In this document: positions 16,430 to 24,994 of the stretch, piece by piece | Position numbering within the stretch: the stretch's first letter is position 1 | Layout: the number at the start of each line of letters is the position of its first letter | Source: Pleurocapsaceae cyanobacterium CSU_1_1 | Lineage (GTDB): Bacteria; Cyanobacteriota; Cyanobacteriia; Cyanobacteriales; Xenococcaceae | Direction of reading: 5' to 3' | DNA: 38,541 nt | NCBI GenBank assembly: GCA_012034765.1 | Contig: JAAUOU010000040.1 | Location: forward strand, 1 to 38,541 | Notes under the pieces: generated by a model | Database searches by the model: none | Told to the model about the DNA's origin: nothing | The model's input: the letters and a program-made list of their open reading frames with translations, nothing else | Position numbers and translations under genes: made by a program

Positions 16430-18076
16430 ATCTTTAGTGTTATCTTGCCTACAGCCTAGTTCTGTCAAAATATTATCGTCTATGTCTAAATTTACGCCAA
16501 TTAAGTTTAACGGCTGAGGTTGATTTGCCACAAGGTGTTTCACGTTAGACGAGATCTGCTCTCGACCATATTGATTATCGCTGACTAGCATAAACTGAGG
16601 TGAGTTAAATTCAGGTGGATTTAAACGCTCAAAGGAATAAGCCAAAGCTACTAATTCTCGAAGTTCAGAATGGGTTTGATGAGTCATAGCGACTAAGATA
16701 GGAGCTGTGGAAGTTTTTTGAATATAGGCTACTAAGGCATCTGCATGGAGAGATTTTCTAAATCCTAAGTCGCTGACCACAGTTAACGAACCCAAAAAAC
16801 TCATAATTAACATAACAGTCACTACCTTGTTTGGGGTAATCGTATTGAAAGTAGTGTTTAACCGACAATTAGCTAAAGCCACCGCGACAATCAAAATTAC
16901 GGTCGGAAAATAAACGAAATGATAGCGTGCTGCTAAAGACGCATCTTTACCCATGCCATAGATTAACCATAAAAACATAATTAAAGAGCCGAATAGATAA
17001 CCCATCAAGGTAATCATTGGTAAACGAGTGGGAGAATTAGCGATCGCCCTACGCCACTGCTGCACCAAAATGGGCATAGCCCAAATCAAAATCCCCAAGA
17101 CAATCACCCCTGAGCCGATTACTACCGTCTTATCCACCCTTTCAATGGGCAGCAGCATCACCATCGTAATTATCCAGGCGAGCAGGCGAGGAATGGGCAG
17201 AAAAACATCACTAAGTTCATAATTAGTGGCAATCCAAGTAGTCATTTCATTGCCCGCCACACTTCTGGCTATCGGCAGCCAGACCAAGGCAGTAGCCAAA
17301 GTTCCGAATCCTGCTAAACTTAAACTTCGTAAATATCTCACAGGTTGAGGATCTTTAATAACTAGCCAAAAAATCACTAAGGCGATCGCTTCTGCACTCA
17401 AGGTCAAGACAAAGAAATAGTGAGTTGCAATTCCTAAACCATTAACCACAATCCAAACCAAACTCAGCCACAGGGAAACATTTCTGTGCTGGCGAATTAA
17501 CTTCAAAGCTTCTACTAAACAGGCAAGAGATGCTATTACCCAAAGAACAGTCAAAGTATAGTGTCGTGCTTCTTGCGCTAGATAAACACCATAGGGCGAA
17601 AACGCCATCAGAATTGCAGCTAAATGAGCCACCAAACGAGAGCGAAAAGCCATCCAGCCTAACCCAAAAATGCCAGGAATCGCCAAAGTACCAAAAACCG
17701 CACTCAGCGATCGCGCCACCTGCAATGAAACTAAATCTCCATCCTTGAGCCAAATACCTACCCACCAACGAGTTAGCCAAAAATACAGTGGTGGATGAGT
17801 GCTTTCCTCTAGCAACCTCTGAAACACCTCTAAATAGCCAATTGCCGGATCTAAACGCAGAGGCGCTAAGAGAGTATCTAGATTGATCACTCGATCTACA
17901 GGAATCTGCTTGAAACCATGACCCAAACTATAACCAATGGTAGCAATTTCAATTGAGGCAGCAGATTTTAGATCTAAGTTGAGCAAACGGATTCCTAAGC
18001 CTAATCCGACCCAGATCAGCAGTAATAACAGGCTAGTAGTTGTAATAGAGTGTTTTTGATGGTTGCTAAAATTCAA
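16385..18076 (-). CDS. GT39-like multi-pass membrane glycosyltransferase
   Basis: A 563-aa integral membrane protein with about ten hydrophobic segments and a soluble C-terminal ~130 residues. Features of the GT-C/ArnT-PMT superfamily are STHPPLYFWLTRWWVG (~91-106) and LAAILMAFSPYGVYLAQEARHY (split: LMAFSPYGVYLAQEARHY, ~155-172). Such enzymes move sugars from lipid carriers in the membrane. The first-loop acidic motif, usually D-E, reads SIEIAT here, so only the glutamate remains. It stands alone; the substrate cannot be told. Confidence 0.8.
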   Translation of the reverse strand: MNFSNHQKHSITTTSLLLLLIWVGLGLGIRLLNLDLKSAASIEIATIGYSLGHGFKQIPVDRVINLDTLLAPLRLDPAIGYLEVFQRLLEESTHPPLYFWLTRWWVGIWLKDGDLVSLQVARSLSAVFGTLAIPGIFGLGWMAFRSRLVAHLAAILMAFSPYGVYLAQEARHYTLTVLWVIASLACLVEALKLIRQHRNVSLWLSLVWIVVNGLGIATHYFFVLTLSAEAIALVIFWLVIKDPQPVRYLRSLSLAGFGTLATALVWLPIARSVAGNEMTTWIATNYELSDVFLPIPRLLAWIITMVMLLPIERVDKTVVIGSGVIVLGILIWAMPILVQQWRRAIANSPTRLPMITLMGYLFGSLIMFLWLIYGMGKDASLAARYHFVYFPTVILIVAVALANCRLNTTFNTITPNKVVTVMLIMSFLGSLTVVSDLGFRKSLHADALVAYIQKTSTAPILVAMTHQTHSELRELVALAYSFERLNPPEFNSPQFMLVSDNQYGREQISSNVKHLVANQPQPLNLIGVNLDIDDNILTELGCRQDNTKDLSGSGYRDRFYLCN

Positions 18077-18160
18077 TTGTAGATACAGGATATTAAATTA
18101 TCCTTTTTCTCTGGTTAACTTTTCAGATTTTACCGTTACTCTTTAACTTCTGTACTTTAT

Positions 18161-19483
18161 TTATTGTTCACTGAATCGAGGAATGCTAAAAGTAAAACAA
18201 CTACCTTGACCTAATTCAGAAGTTACTATAATGTCTCCACCATGAAGTCGAGCTAGTTTTCTTGATAGTGCCAAACCCAAACCTGTGCTTTCTTGATGAT
18301 TGCTAATTTGGGGGAATGGCTTGAACAATTTAGTCATATTTTCTGCTGATATTCCTGTACCTGTATCGATTACGGCAAAGTTAAGAAACTCTGCATCCTG
18401 TTGAACCTGAAGGGTAATGTGTCCTTGCTGGGTAAATTTAACGGCATTACTTAATAGATTAATTAAAATTTGTCTTAAACAGCGGGAGTCAGCAGTACAA
18501 AAGTCAATATCATCCCCCAAGTCGAAGTTCAACTCTAATCCTTTTTGTTCGGCTTTCTTTTCTAAGCAAAACAGCGCATTTTGACAAACTTCGCCGACGG
18601 CTAATCGCTCTAAATCCAAGGTTTGTTTGTTAGCGTCAATCTTAGCAATATCAAGATAATTATTGACTAGATCCAACATATATTGACCGACACTGAGCAT
18701 GGCGTTAACATATCGCATCTGCCGCTCATTCAGTTCGCCATAATATTGCTCTTTGAGCATTCCTGCAAAACCCAACATCGAAGAAATTGGACTACGCAGT
18801 TCATGATTCAAGTGAGAAAGATGTTCTTGCTTGGCTTCTTCTCCATCAATCCAGGATTGAATTTCTGCTTCTAGCTGCTGTACTTTATTTCGTTCTTGTT
18901 CAATTACTTTTTGCTGCTGCGCTAATCTAATTGCTTGAGTTTTTTCAACATCACGATTAATTTTAATTTCTGCCTGTAGCTGTTGAAGCTGAAACTCTTG
19001 TTGTTTAATTAAGTCTTGCTGTTGATTGACTATTGCTTGTTTACTAGCAAAATCGAATAAAGATTTTTTAAGAATGTTAGGTAATTGAGCGAGTTTATCC
19101 CTTAATAGATAACAACTAACTCCTGATTGAATTAATTTGGCTGCTGCTTCATCACCTAAAACATCGGTAATTAAAATCAGAGGAATATCAGGATATAAAT
19201 GGCAACACCACTGAATGTTGTCGATTAATGATTCTAGCTGGTTGTTTTCAGGATTAACAGCGTAATCATAGAAAATTACACTATATTTATATTGGTCAGC
19301 AGGGTCGCATAATTGATTTAGATCTAGATTACTAATTAGATCGGCACAAAAGCTGATGTTGGCTGCATCTAAACAACTGGCGATCGCCTTGAAGTTTTCT
19401 GAATGATTGGAAACAATAAGAAGATTCACGTTGCTGAGTGCAGGTTTTAAATGTAGCTGTAACGACCCAGAACTTTCTAACAT
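18161..19483 (-). CDS. Receiver - histidine kinase hybrid
   Basis: A 440-aa soluble signalling protein. Residues ~18-145 form a receiver-like domain (VNLLIVSNHSENFKAI; FYDYA at the phosphoacceptor strand; LILITD; CYLLRDKL with the conserved Lys). Residues ~155-215 are a Q/E-rich coiled coil. The HisKA H-box is NHELRSPISSMLGFAG (His ~227), followed by HATPase boxes: N (QILINLLSNAVKFT), G1 (VIDTGTGIS) and G2 (STGLGLALSRKLARLHGG). The receiver lacks the usual leading Asp pair, so its phosphorylation is uncertain. No partner regulator is adjacent. Confidence 0.92.
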   Translation of the reverse strand: MLESSGSLQLHLKPALSNVNLLIVSNHSENFKAIASCLDAANISFCADLISNLDLNQLCDPADQYKYSVIFYDYAVNPENNQLESLIDNIQWCCHLYPDIPLILITDVLGDEAAAKLIQSGVSCYLLRDKLAQLPNILKKSLFDFASKQAIVNQQQDLIKQQEFQLQQLQAEIKINRDVEKTQAIRLAQQQKVIEQERNKVQQLEAEIQSWIDGEEAKQEHLSHLNHELRSPISSMLGFAGMLKEQYYGELNERQMRYVNAMLSVGQYMLDLVNNYLDIAKIDANKQTLDLERLAVGEVCQNALFCLEKKAEQKGLELNFDLGDDIDFCTADSRCLRQILINLLSNAVKFTQQGHITLQVQQDAEFLNFAVIDTGTGISAENMTKLFKPFPQISNHQESTGLGLALSRKLARLHGGDIIVTSELGQGSCFTFSIPRFSEQ

Positions 19484-19790
19484 AATGACAAATGCTGCTT
19501 AGATGTTTTGCGCGTATTCAACAAGTTTGCCTTCATGATGTCTATTAGCTTTCTGGGATAATTTTACGGTTATCCAAACTTTCACTTATTATCTCGTTTT
19601 GAGCAAGAAGTATCAAGATTTAGCGAAAGCTGATGATCTTCGGCGTTTATAATCGGTAATTAGCTATTTTGTAATTGAGCAACCAATCAAAATAGGTTAA
19701 ATTGCCATTAAATATAGTTAGCTTGAAAAAAGCTATTGAGATATTGAGAATTATTGTAACAAGATAGTTACTTCTACTCAGTAAAACTAC
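19484..19790. other. Intergenic region, nothing recognised
   Basis: These 307 bases lie between the start of the histidine kinase gene and the end of the ABC-2 permease gene, both leftward. No gene, hairpin terminator or repeat stands out; the kinase promoter should be here. Confidence 0.4.
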
Positions 19791-20564
19791 TTAAAATTCT
19801 TTTTGAGCGAAAATCATCATCGAGATAATTAAGAGTAGAGCGGTATATAGTAGACCATACATAGCATGGGCAATTAATTCTCCTAAGCTTGGTAATAAAC
19901 CATAAACAGCTTCATTTTTTAAATCCAACCGTGAAAGATTGGGGAGTACTAAATAAAGACTAGTAGTTAGGCTCTCAATACTGGCATTTTTGCTTAGTTT
20001 GCCTAATTCAACTAAATCTTCGCTAAAGTGTCCCATCAGATAAACACCGAAGCTAAATAGGGTAGCTAAAATTGAGCTGGTAAATACACCAAAGAAAATT
20101 GCCACCGCAGCGATCAAGGCTAATTCGAGCAGCAGATAAACGGATGCAATAATCAATGCTACCGTGGGATAGTTAATCTGGGAAAGACTGAGCATAGCCA
20201 GATAAATGACCATCATAATGGCAATCATCACCCCTAACACGGCAGTAAGTCCTAGATGTTTACCTAAGATTAATTCAGCACGGCTAATTGGTTTGGGAAT
20301 TAGCATCAACAACGTGCGTTTTTCAATTTCTTTGTTAATTAACGCCGTGCCGATAAAAATTGCCACGATCACGCTGAGAATATTAATTGCACCAATACCA
20401 ATGTCGAGCAAAATCTTTTCATGAGTCCCTGCTGCAATTTCAGGGATAATTCTTTGAGCCAGAATTAGCAGCAAGGAAAAAAAGCCAATAAAATAAAGAA
20501 TGCGATCGCGAATAACTTCTTTAAAACCATTGTTGGCGATGGTAAAAACTCTGATTAAATTCAT
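19791..20564 (-). CDS. ABC-2 type transporter permease
   Basis: A 257-aa membrane protein with six probable helices. The N-terminal NGFKEVIRDRILYFIGFFSL and the cytoplasmic GTALINKEIEKRTLLMLIPK-PISRAELILGKHLG segment are typical of ABC-2 permeases of the NosY/CcmB-like export group. No ATPase gene lies beside it, so the partner must be encoded elsewhere and the substrate is unknown. It is divergent from the hydrolase gene that follows. Confidence 0.88.
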   Translation of the reverse strand: MNLIRVFTIANNGFKEVIRDRILYFIGFFSLLLILAQRIIPEIAAGTHEKILLDIGIGAINILSVIVAIFIGTALINKEIEKRTLLMLIPKPISRAELILGKHLGLTAVLGVMIAIMMVIYLAMLSLSQINYPTVALIIASVYLLLELALIAAVAIFFGVFTSSILATLFSFGVYLMGHFSEDLVELGKLSKNASIESLTTSLYLVLPNLSRLDLKNEAVYGLLPSLGELIAHAMYGLLYTALLLIISMMIFAQKEF

Positions 20565-20721
20565 TGTTTAGAGAAATTGAGCCAATATTTCAGGGTTTAC
20601 ACTGTTATTATTCCCAAACCAGTTTGAAAAATAACGCTCTGGTCAAATTTGTCCGTGATCTCACTCTGAACAAGCTGTAAGCTTGAACAAATAAATAAAA
20701 GCAAGATTTTAGACTTAATTA

Positions 20722-21768
20722 ATGCTGCATAATTCCTATTCACCACCTTGGTTTTTAGACAATGGTTTTTTGATGACGATCTATGTAGCCATGCGCTCAA
20801 GTCAGATATGGCAAGAAACTATTAGTGAACCAGAGCCTCATTATCAGAAGGTAGTATTTACCCAGGGAGAAGTACCTTTGGCTGGTTGGGTAGCAATCCC
20901 TCCAAATCCTCAAGGAACGATTGTCGGCACTTATGGTATTACGGGGACGCTTGACAATCAGTGGTTTTTGAGAATTTTAGCCCGAAAAGCTTATGCTCAG
21001 AACTATGCTGTGGTGCTGTTTGACTGGCGCGCTCATGGAGAGTCAGCAAAATTATCCTCGGTACTAACTTCAGATGGGATTAATGAGGGGAAAGATTTTG
21101 TCAGTATTGCGGGGGAAAGCAAAACTTTAGGCTGTCCTGCACCCTTTTGGTTTACTGGCTATTCTCTGGGGGGACAATTAGCTTTATGGGGAATTTATTA
21201 TGCTCAGTTTTTGGCGGTAAATGGTCTAAATTCTGCTGATGTGGCGGGGGGTGCAGTTATTTGTCCTAATCTAGACTCCAATCTTTCTTTGCCCTATTTA
21301 ATGAAACATCCTACAGGCAAATATATCGAACAGGCGATCGCCAAAGAATTAAGCAAGTTAGTGCTGAAAATCTCTGCATATCATCCTCAAGATTTTGAGC
21401 GATCGGCTATTGAAAAAGCCAACAGCATCTGGGGTTTTGACCACCATTTAGTTGTTCCTCGCTTAGGTTTTGACTCCGTAGAAGATTACTATACTGCTAG
21501 TAGTCCATTTCAAATTTTGCCCAAAATTGAGAAGCCTACTCTAATTCTTTATGCAGAAGACGATCCCCTGTTTGCACCCAGTATTATTCCTCGGCTCAAA
21601 AGCGTCTGTCACCATAATGAAGCTTTAAACCTAATTTTAACTAAAGCAGGGGGTCATGTTGGTTATGTCAGTAGCCTAAGCTGCCAACAAAAAAATGGCG
21701 ATCGCGATTGTTGGTGGGGATGGAATCAAATTTTAAACTGGATCGGAACATTGAACATTGAACATTGA
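20722..21768 (+). CDS. Alpha/beta hydrolase (YheT-like)
   Basis: A 348-aa protein of the alpha/beta-hydrolase fold. The nucleophile elbow is FTGYSLGGQLALWG (Ser ~150), the acid is probably in ILYAEDDPLFAPS, and the base in AGGHVGYVS. The oxyanion/HG-like region is GTYGITGTLDNQW. The first 25 residues look non-family; MTIYVAMRSSQIW or MRSSQIWQE are good alternative starts. Substrate unknown, probably an ester. The last codons (from about IGTLNIEH) and the stop lie in a heptamer repeat array, so the C-terminus is repeat-derived. Confidence 0.85.
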   Translation: MLHNSYSPPWFLDNGFLMTIYVAMRSSQIWQETISEPEPHYQKVVFTQGEVPLAGWVAIPPNPQGTIVGTYGITGTLDNQWFLRILARKAYAQNYAVVLFDWRAHGESAKLSSVLTSDGINEGKDFVSIAGESKTLGCPAPFWFTGYSLGGQLALWGIYYAQFLAVNGLNSADVAGGAVICPNLDSNLSLPYLMKHPTGKYIEQAIAKELSKLVLKISAYHPQDFERSAIEKANSIWGFDHHLVVPRLGFDSVEDYYTASSPFQILPKIEKPTLILYAEDDPLFAPSIIPRLKSVCHHNEALNLILTKAGGHVGYVSSLSCQQKNGDRDCWWGWNQILNWIGTLNIEH

Positions 21769-21787
21769 ACATTGAACAATGAGCATT
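21746..21787. repeat. GAACATT heptamer array
   Basis: Six tandem heptamers: four perfect GAACATT copies, then GAACAAT and GAGCATT. It overlaps the end of the hydrolase gene and resembles the short tandemly repeated repetitive sequences of cyanobacteria. Confidence 0.85.
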
Positions 21788-21928
21788 GAGTAATACTTTT
21801 TTAGGGGATCGGCTATACTCTATTTTCAAGATCAGAGCCGTAATTGTGTATTATTGCTAAATATAAATATTGTTTTGTATTGTTTTGTAAAACGCTCTAA
21901 ATATTTTTAGATATTATTTCGTTCTTTT

Positions 21929-22654
21929 ATGCAGACTATTCTCAGTCCCAACTCTAGCTTTGTCACGAGTAATGATCGGGTTTTACAGGAAAAGCTACAG
22001 CGCCAACAGCCTTTGAAAGTAGTTGCTTTGGGAGATAGTTTGATTTATGGTTACGGCGATTATGTCGGCGGTGGCTGGGTGGAAAGATTGCGACGAGAAT
22101 GGATGTCGCCCCAGGGAGCAGGACATGTTTTGTATAATCTAGGGGTGAGAGGCGATCGCGTTAATCAAGTTGCTATTCGCTTAGAACAAGAGTTTAACTG
22201 TCGCGGTGAATTGCGTAATCGTCTTCCAGACTTAATTTTGCTTTCGGTTGGTTTAAATGATTCGGCTAGGTTAGGGAAGCCTGGTGGCAAACTCTATACA
22301 GATCTAGACAGCTTTCGTCAGCATCTTAATTATCTGCTGAATGTGGCGCAAAATCTTTGCCCTGTAATGTTTATTGGTATGACTCCTGTAAGCGAGGCAA
22401 AAATGCCGTTTATGGATTGTCTTTATTACAATCATTTAGATCAATATCGCTATAAGGAAGCAACTTTACAGGCTTGTCAAGACAGGAATATTCCTTACTT
22501 AGATCTGTTTGATCTTTGGTTATCTAGAGGGACAGACTGGATCGATACTCAGTTAGGAGATGACGGATTGCATCCTAACGTTACAGGCTATCAAACTTTG
22601 TTTGCTGATATCATGGCATGGAAACTAATCGAGCCTTCACAAGTCAAAAGTTAG
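21929..22654 (+). CDS. SGNH/GDSL-family hydrolase
   Basis: A 241-aa esterase/lipase-type enzyme. Block I is VVALGDSLIYGYGD (nucleophile Ser ~37), block II the Gly in LGVRGDRV, block III LLSVGLNDSARLG (Asn ~111), and block V DGLHPNVTGYQ (Asp/His ~213-216). All four SGNH residues are present. No signal peptide is obvious, so it is probably cytoplasmic. The substrate is unknown. Its own promoter should lie in the 160 bases after the heptamer array. Confidence 0.9.
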   Translation: MQTILSPNSSFVTSNDRVLQEKLQRQQPLKVVALGDSLIYGYGDYVGGGWVERLRREWMSPQGAGHVLYNLGVRGDRVNQVAIRLEQEFNCRGELRNRLPDLILLSVGLNDSARLGKPGGKLYTDLDSFRQHLNYLLNVAQNLCPVMFIGMTPVSEAKMPFMDCLYYNHLDQYRYKEATLQACQDRNIPYLDLFDLWLSRGTDWIDTQLGDDGLHPNVTGYQTLFADIMAWKLIEPSQVKS

Positions 22655-22761
22655 AAGTTAAAAGATAAATAAATAATCAAAAAATATTAATTATTGCTTT
22701 ATATTTGACCATCGGTGCAGCTTAAATTAGAAAATATGTATTGATAGCTCAGGTGAAACTA

Positions 22762-22938
22762 ATGACTACACACTTTATTATCGCTGAAATTAATCTTCAA
22801 GAAAATCCAGTTAAGTTAAATAAAGAGATTGAAACCAGACTAGAACAGTCAGGAAAACCACTCCGCTGGGCAGTTACCAAAGTTGATCGAGAACAACAAA
22901 CGGCAACGGTAGAAGCCATTGTGACCAGAGAGAGTTAA
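22762..22938 (+). CDS. Small conserved protein upstream of DUF3326 gene
   Basis: A 58-aa protein starting MTTHFIIAEINLQENPVKL, with predicted alternating beta/alpha content and no membrane segment. ATG at 22762 is preferred to the TTG at 22741 because AGGTGA (22751-22756) lies at ribosome-binding distance before it. Function unknown. It ends 6 bases before the DUF3326 gene, so the two are surely co-transcribed. Confidence 0.7.
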   Translation: MTTHFIIAEINLQENPVKLNKEIETRLEQSGKPLRWAVTKVDREQQTATVEAIVTRES

Positions 22939-22944
22939 GTTTTA

Positions 22945-24000
22945 GTGGCAAATCAGATCATGTCCCCCTTTACAGTTGTGCTGATTGTTCCCACAGGGGT
23001 AGGTGCAGCTATTGGTGGTTATGCGGGCGATGCTCTTCCCGTTGCCAAAGCGATCGCCCAAATTAGCGATCGCCTGATTACTCATCCCAACGTTCTTAAT
23101 GGCGCACAGCTTTATTGGCCCTTGGATAATACTTACTATGTTGAAGGTTATGGCTTAGACCGTTTTGCAGCTCAAGACTGGGGTTTACGCCCTGTCAGGC
23201 AAAACAAAGTTGGACTGCTATTAGATTGCGCAATTGAACCAGAATTACGCTTGAGACATCTCCAAGCAGCAGATGCTGCAAGAGCAACGCTAGGAATAGA
23301 TTTAACCGACTATGTAGTCACGGATGCGCCTTTAGAGGTGGAATTACGCACTGCTGATTCTGGCGCAAGTTGGGGTACGTTAGGTAATCCCGGTAGCTTA
23401 CTTCGAGCAGCAGAAAAGTTGATTAAGCAAGGAGGGGCAGAAGCGATCGCTGTAGTTGCTCGTTTTCCCGATGATGTGAGCGAGTCCCTCCAAAATTACC
23501 GTCATGGTTCAGGAGTAGACCATCTAGCTGGTGCAGAAGCCGTGATTTCCCATTTGATTGTCCGTCAGTTTCAAATTCCTGCTGCTCATGCTCCTGCCCT
23601 ATCACCCTTGACAGTCGATCCAGAGGTGTCTCCCCGCGCTGCTGCGGAAGAATTGGGCTATACTTTCCTCCCCTGTGTGTTAGTGGGTTTAAGCCGCGCA
23701 CCTCAGTTTATTACTGAGCAATCTCATTCCCGCAATGCTATTTGGTCTGATGAAGTAGATCTAGTGGTAGTTCCCTATAGTACCTGTGGCGGAAGTGCTA
23801 TTCTCAACTTTGCTAATCAAGCCCAAATCATTGCCGTCACTAATAATACAACTAAAATTCAAGTTCCTCCCGAACCATTAGGCATTAAGGTAACGAAAGT
23901 TAATTCTTATCTAGAAGCTTTAGGTGTTATCGCTGCTCGTCGTGCGGGAGTAGACTTTCGCATGTTAAATCCTTCTATATCTGCTCTTGAGAGCTTGTAA
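22945..24000 (+). CDS. DUF3326 family protein
   Basis: A 351-aa soluble protein of unknown function found mainly in cyanobacteria and plants. The N-terminal VVLIVPTGVGAAIGGYAGDA is the family hallmark, with VGLLLDCAIEPELRLRHLQA and VVPYSTCGGSAILNFANQA further on; glycine-rich loops suggest nucleotide or cofactor binding (inference). Start is GTG at 22945 or ATG at 22960 (MSPFTVVL). It is the middle gene of a tight three-gene run: 6 bases after the small protein and 5 before a CPBP protease. Confidence 0.85.
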   Translation: MANQIMSPFTVVLIVPTGVGAAIGGYAGDALPVAKAIAQISDRLITHPNVLNGAQLYWPLDNTYYVEGYGLDRFAAQDWGLRPVRQNKVGLLLDCAIEPELRLRHLQAADAARATLGIDLTDYVVTDAPLEVELRTADSGASWGTLGNPGSLLRAAEKLIKQGGAEAIAVVARFPDDVSESLQNYRHGSGVDHLAGAEAVISHLIVRQFQIPAAHAPALSPLTVDPEVSPRAAAEELGYTFLPCVLVGLSRAPQFITEQSHSRNAIWSDEVDLVVVPYSTCGGSAILNFANQAQIIAVTNNTTKIQVPPEPLGIKVTKVNSYLEALGVIAARRAGVDFRMLNPSISALESL

Positions 24001-24005
24001 AAACT

Positions 24006-24608
24006 GTGGCAAACCCAAAAAATCCCGAACTAGAACCCCTGAGCCGTAACCAAATCCTAATCTTTATGGGCATTACCGCCATTTTCTTATTGGCGATCGC
24101 TAAAATCTGGCAAAAGCTAGGGGGAGTGCAGCTATTATCGTTTGAGTTTACTCCTCAAGCTCTGTTGTGGAGTATCGGTTTAGCTTTAGGGATTACTCTA
24201 ACCAGCGGTATTGTCTATCGTTTTTGGTCAGCCTATCGTCGTAGCGCCGATGTTTACCTTGAACTAGTGATTAAACCACTAGAATGGAGTGATTTGATTT
24301 GGTTGGGGTTGTTACCTGGTTTAAGCGAAGAATTATTGTTTCGCGGGGTGATGCTGCCTGCTTTAGGGTTTAATTTAACGGCGGTAGTGGTTTCGAGCGT
24401 TCTGTTCGGAGTTTTACATCTAAGTGGTAATGGACAATGGCCTTATGTGGTGTGGGCAACAATCGTCGGTTTTACCTTGGGCTACTGCGCTTTGATTACT
24501 GGGAATTTGCTAGTTCCTGTCATTGCTCATATAATTACCAACTTAGTATCAGGTTTGGTGTGGAAAATTAACCACAGACAAAAGCAGCAAACTAATCCTG
24601 AAGATTAA
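24006..24608 (+). CDS. CPBP-family intramembrane glutamic protease
   Basis: A 200-aa membrane protein of the CPBP/Abi (Rce1-like) family, starting with GTG. Motif 1 is SEELLFRGVMLP (EExxxR, ~112-117), motif 2 FGVLHL (FxxxH), and motif 3 is VIAHIITNLVSG (HxxxN). Four or more hydrophobic helices surround them. Families of this kind cleave membrane-bound peptides or prenylated substrates; the target here is unknown. It follows the DUF3326 gene by 5 bases. Confidence 0.92.
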   Translation: MANPKNPELEPLSRNQILIFMGITAIFLLAIAKIWQKLGGVQLLSFEFTPQALLWSIGLALGITLTSGIVYRFWSAYRRSADVYLELVIKPLEWSDLIWLGLLPGLSEELLFRGVMLPALGFNLTAVVVSSVLFGVLHLSGNGQWPYVVWATIVGFTLGYCALITGNLLVPVIAHIITNLVSGLVWKINHRQKQQTNPED

Positions 24609-24729
24609 ATGTGAATACTCAAAACGCACTTGCACCTACATTGGTTTGAGCATTTGTACAAAAAACCTCCAATAAAACTAATTTATTTATCAGAGGGGTA
24701 AATAAGTAATATATTAATTAAGCTAGTGA

Positions 24730-24873
24730 TTACAAAATGCCTAGCTGTTTTAAAACACCGTGTCCAGTATTCATTTCTACGATAATCGCCGTAACAAAAC
24801 CAATCATTGCTAGGCGACCATTCCAAATCTCTGCATAGTTGGTAAAGCCAAATTTGCCTTCTTTTTTGTCCAT
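24730..24873 (-). CDS. hli: High-light-inducible protein (Hlip/Scp)
   Basis: A 47-aa protein with one transmembrane helix and the chlorophyll-binding signature of the Lhc superfamily: [20 protein letters not shown], then [10 protein letters not shown]. Hlips dimerise in the thylakoid, bind chlorophyll and carotenoid, and protect photosystem II assembly under strong light. AGGAGATAAC lies at the right distance before the ATG at 24873. It is divergent from mutS2 and convergent with the CPBP gene, so it is a single-gene unit. Confidence 0.93.
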   Translation of the reverse strand: MDKKEGKFGFTNYAEIWNGRLAMIGFVTAIIVEMNTGHGVLKQLGIL

Positions 24874-24994
24874 GGTTACGGTTATCTCCTTATTGCGAGG
24901 TTTACTTGTGTCAAGTATTCTTAATATAGCGTAACTTCATGACATATTTTATTTTAATCTGACCATAATTAAGTAGAAGCATAACAGACGGACT

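Noticed and set aside
20597-20800. 67-codon minus-strand frame between permease and hydrolase
   Set aside because: It overlaps the hydrolase start region, has no family-like motifs and no ribosome-binding site that I could see.
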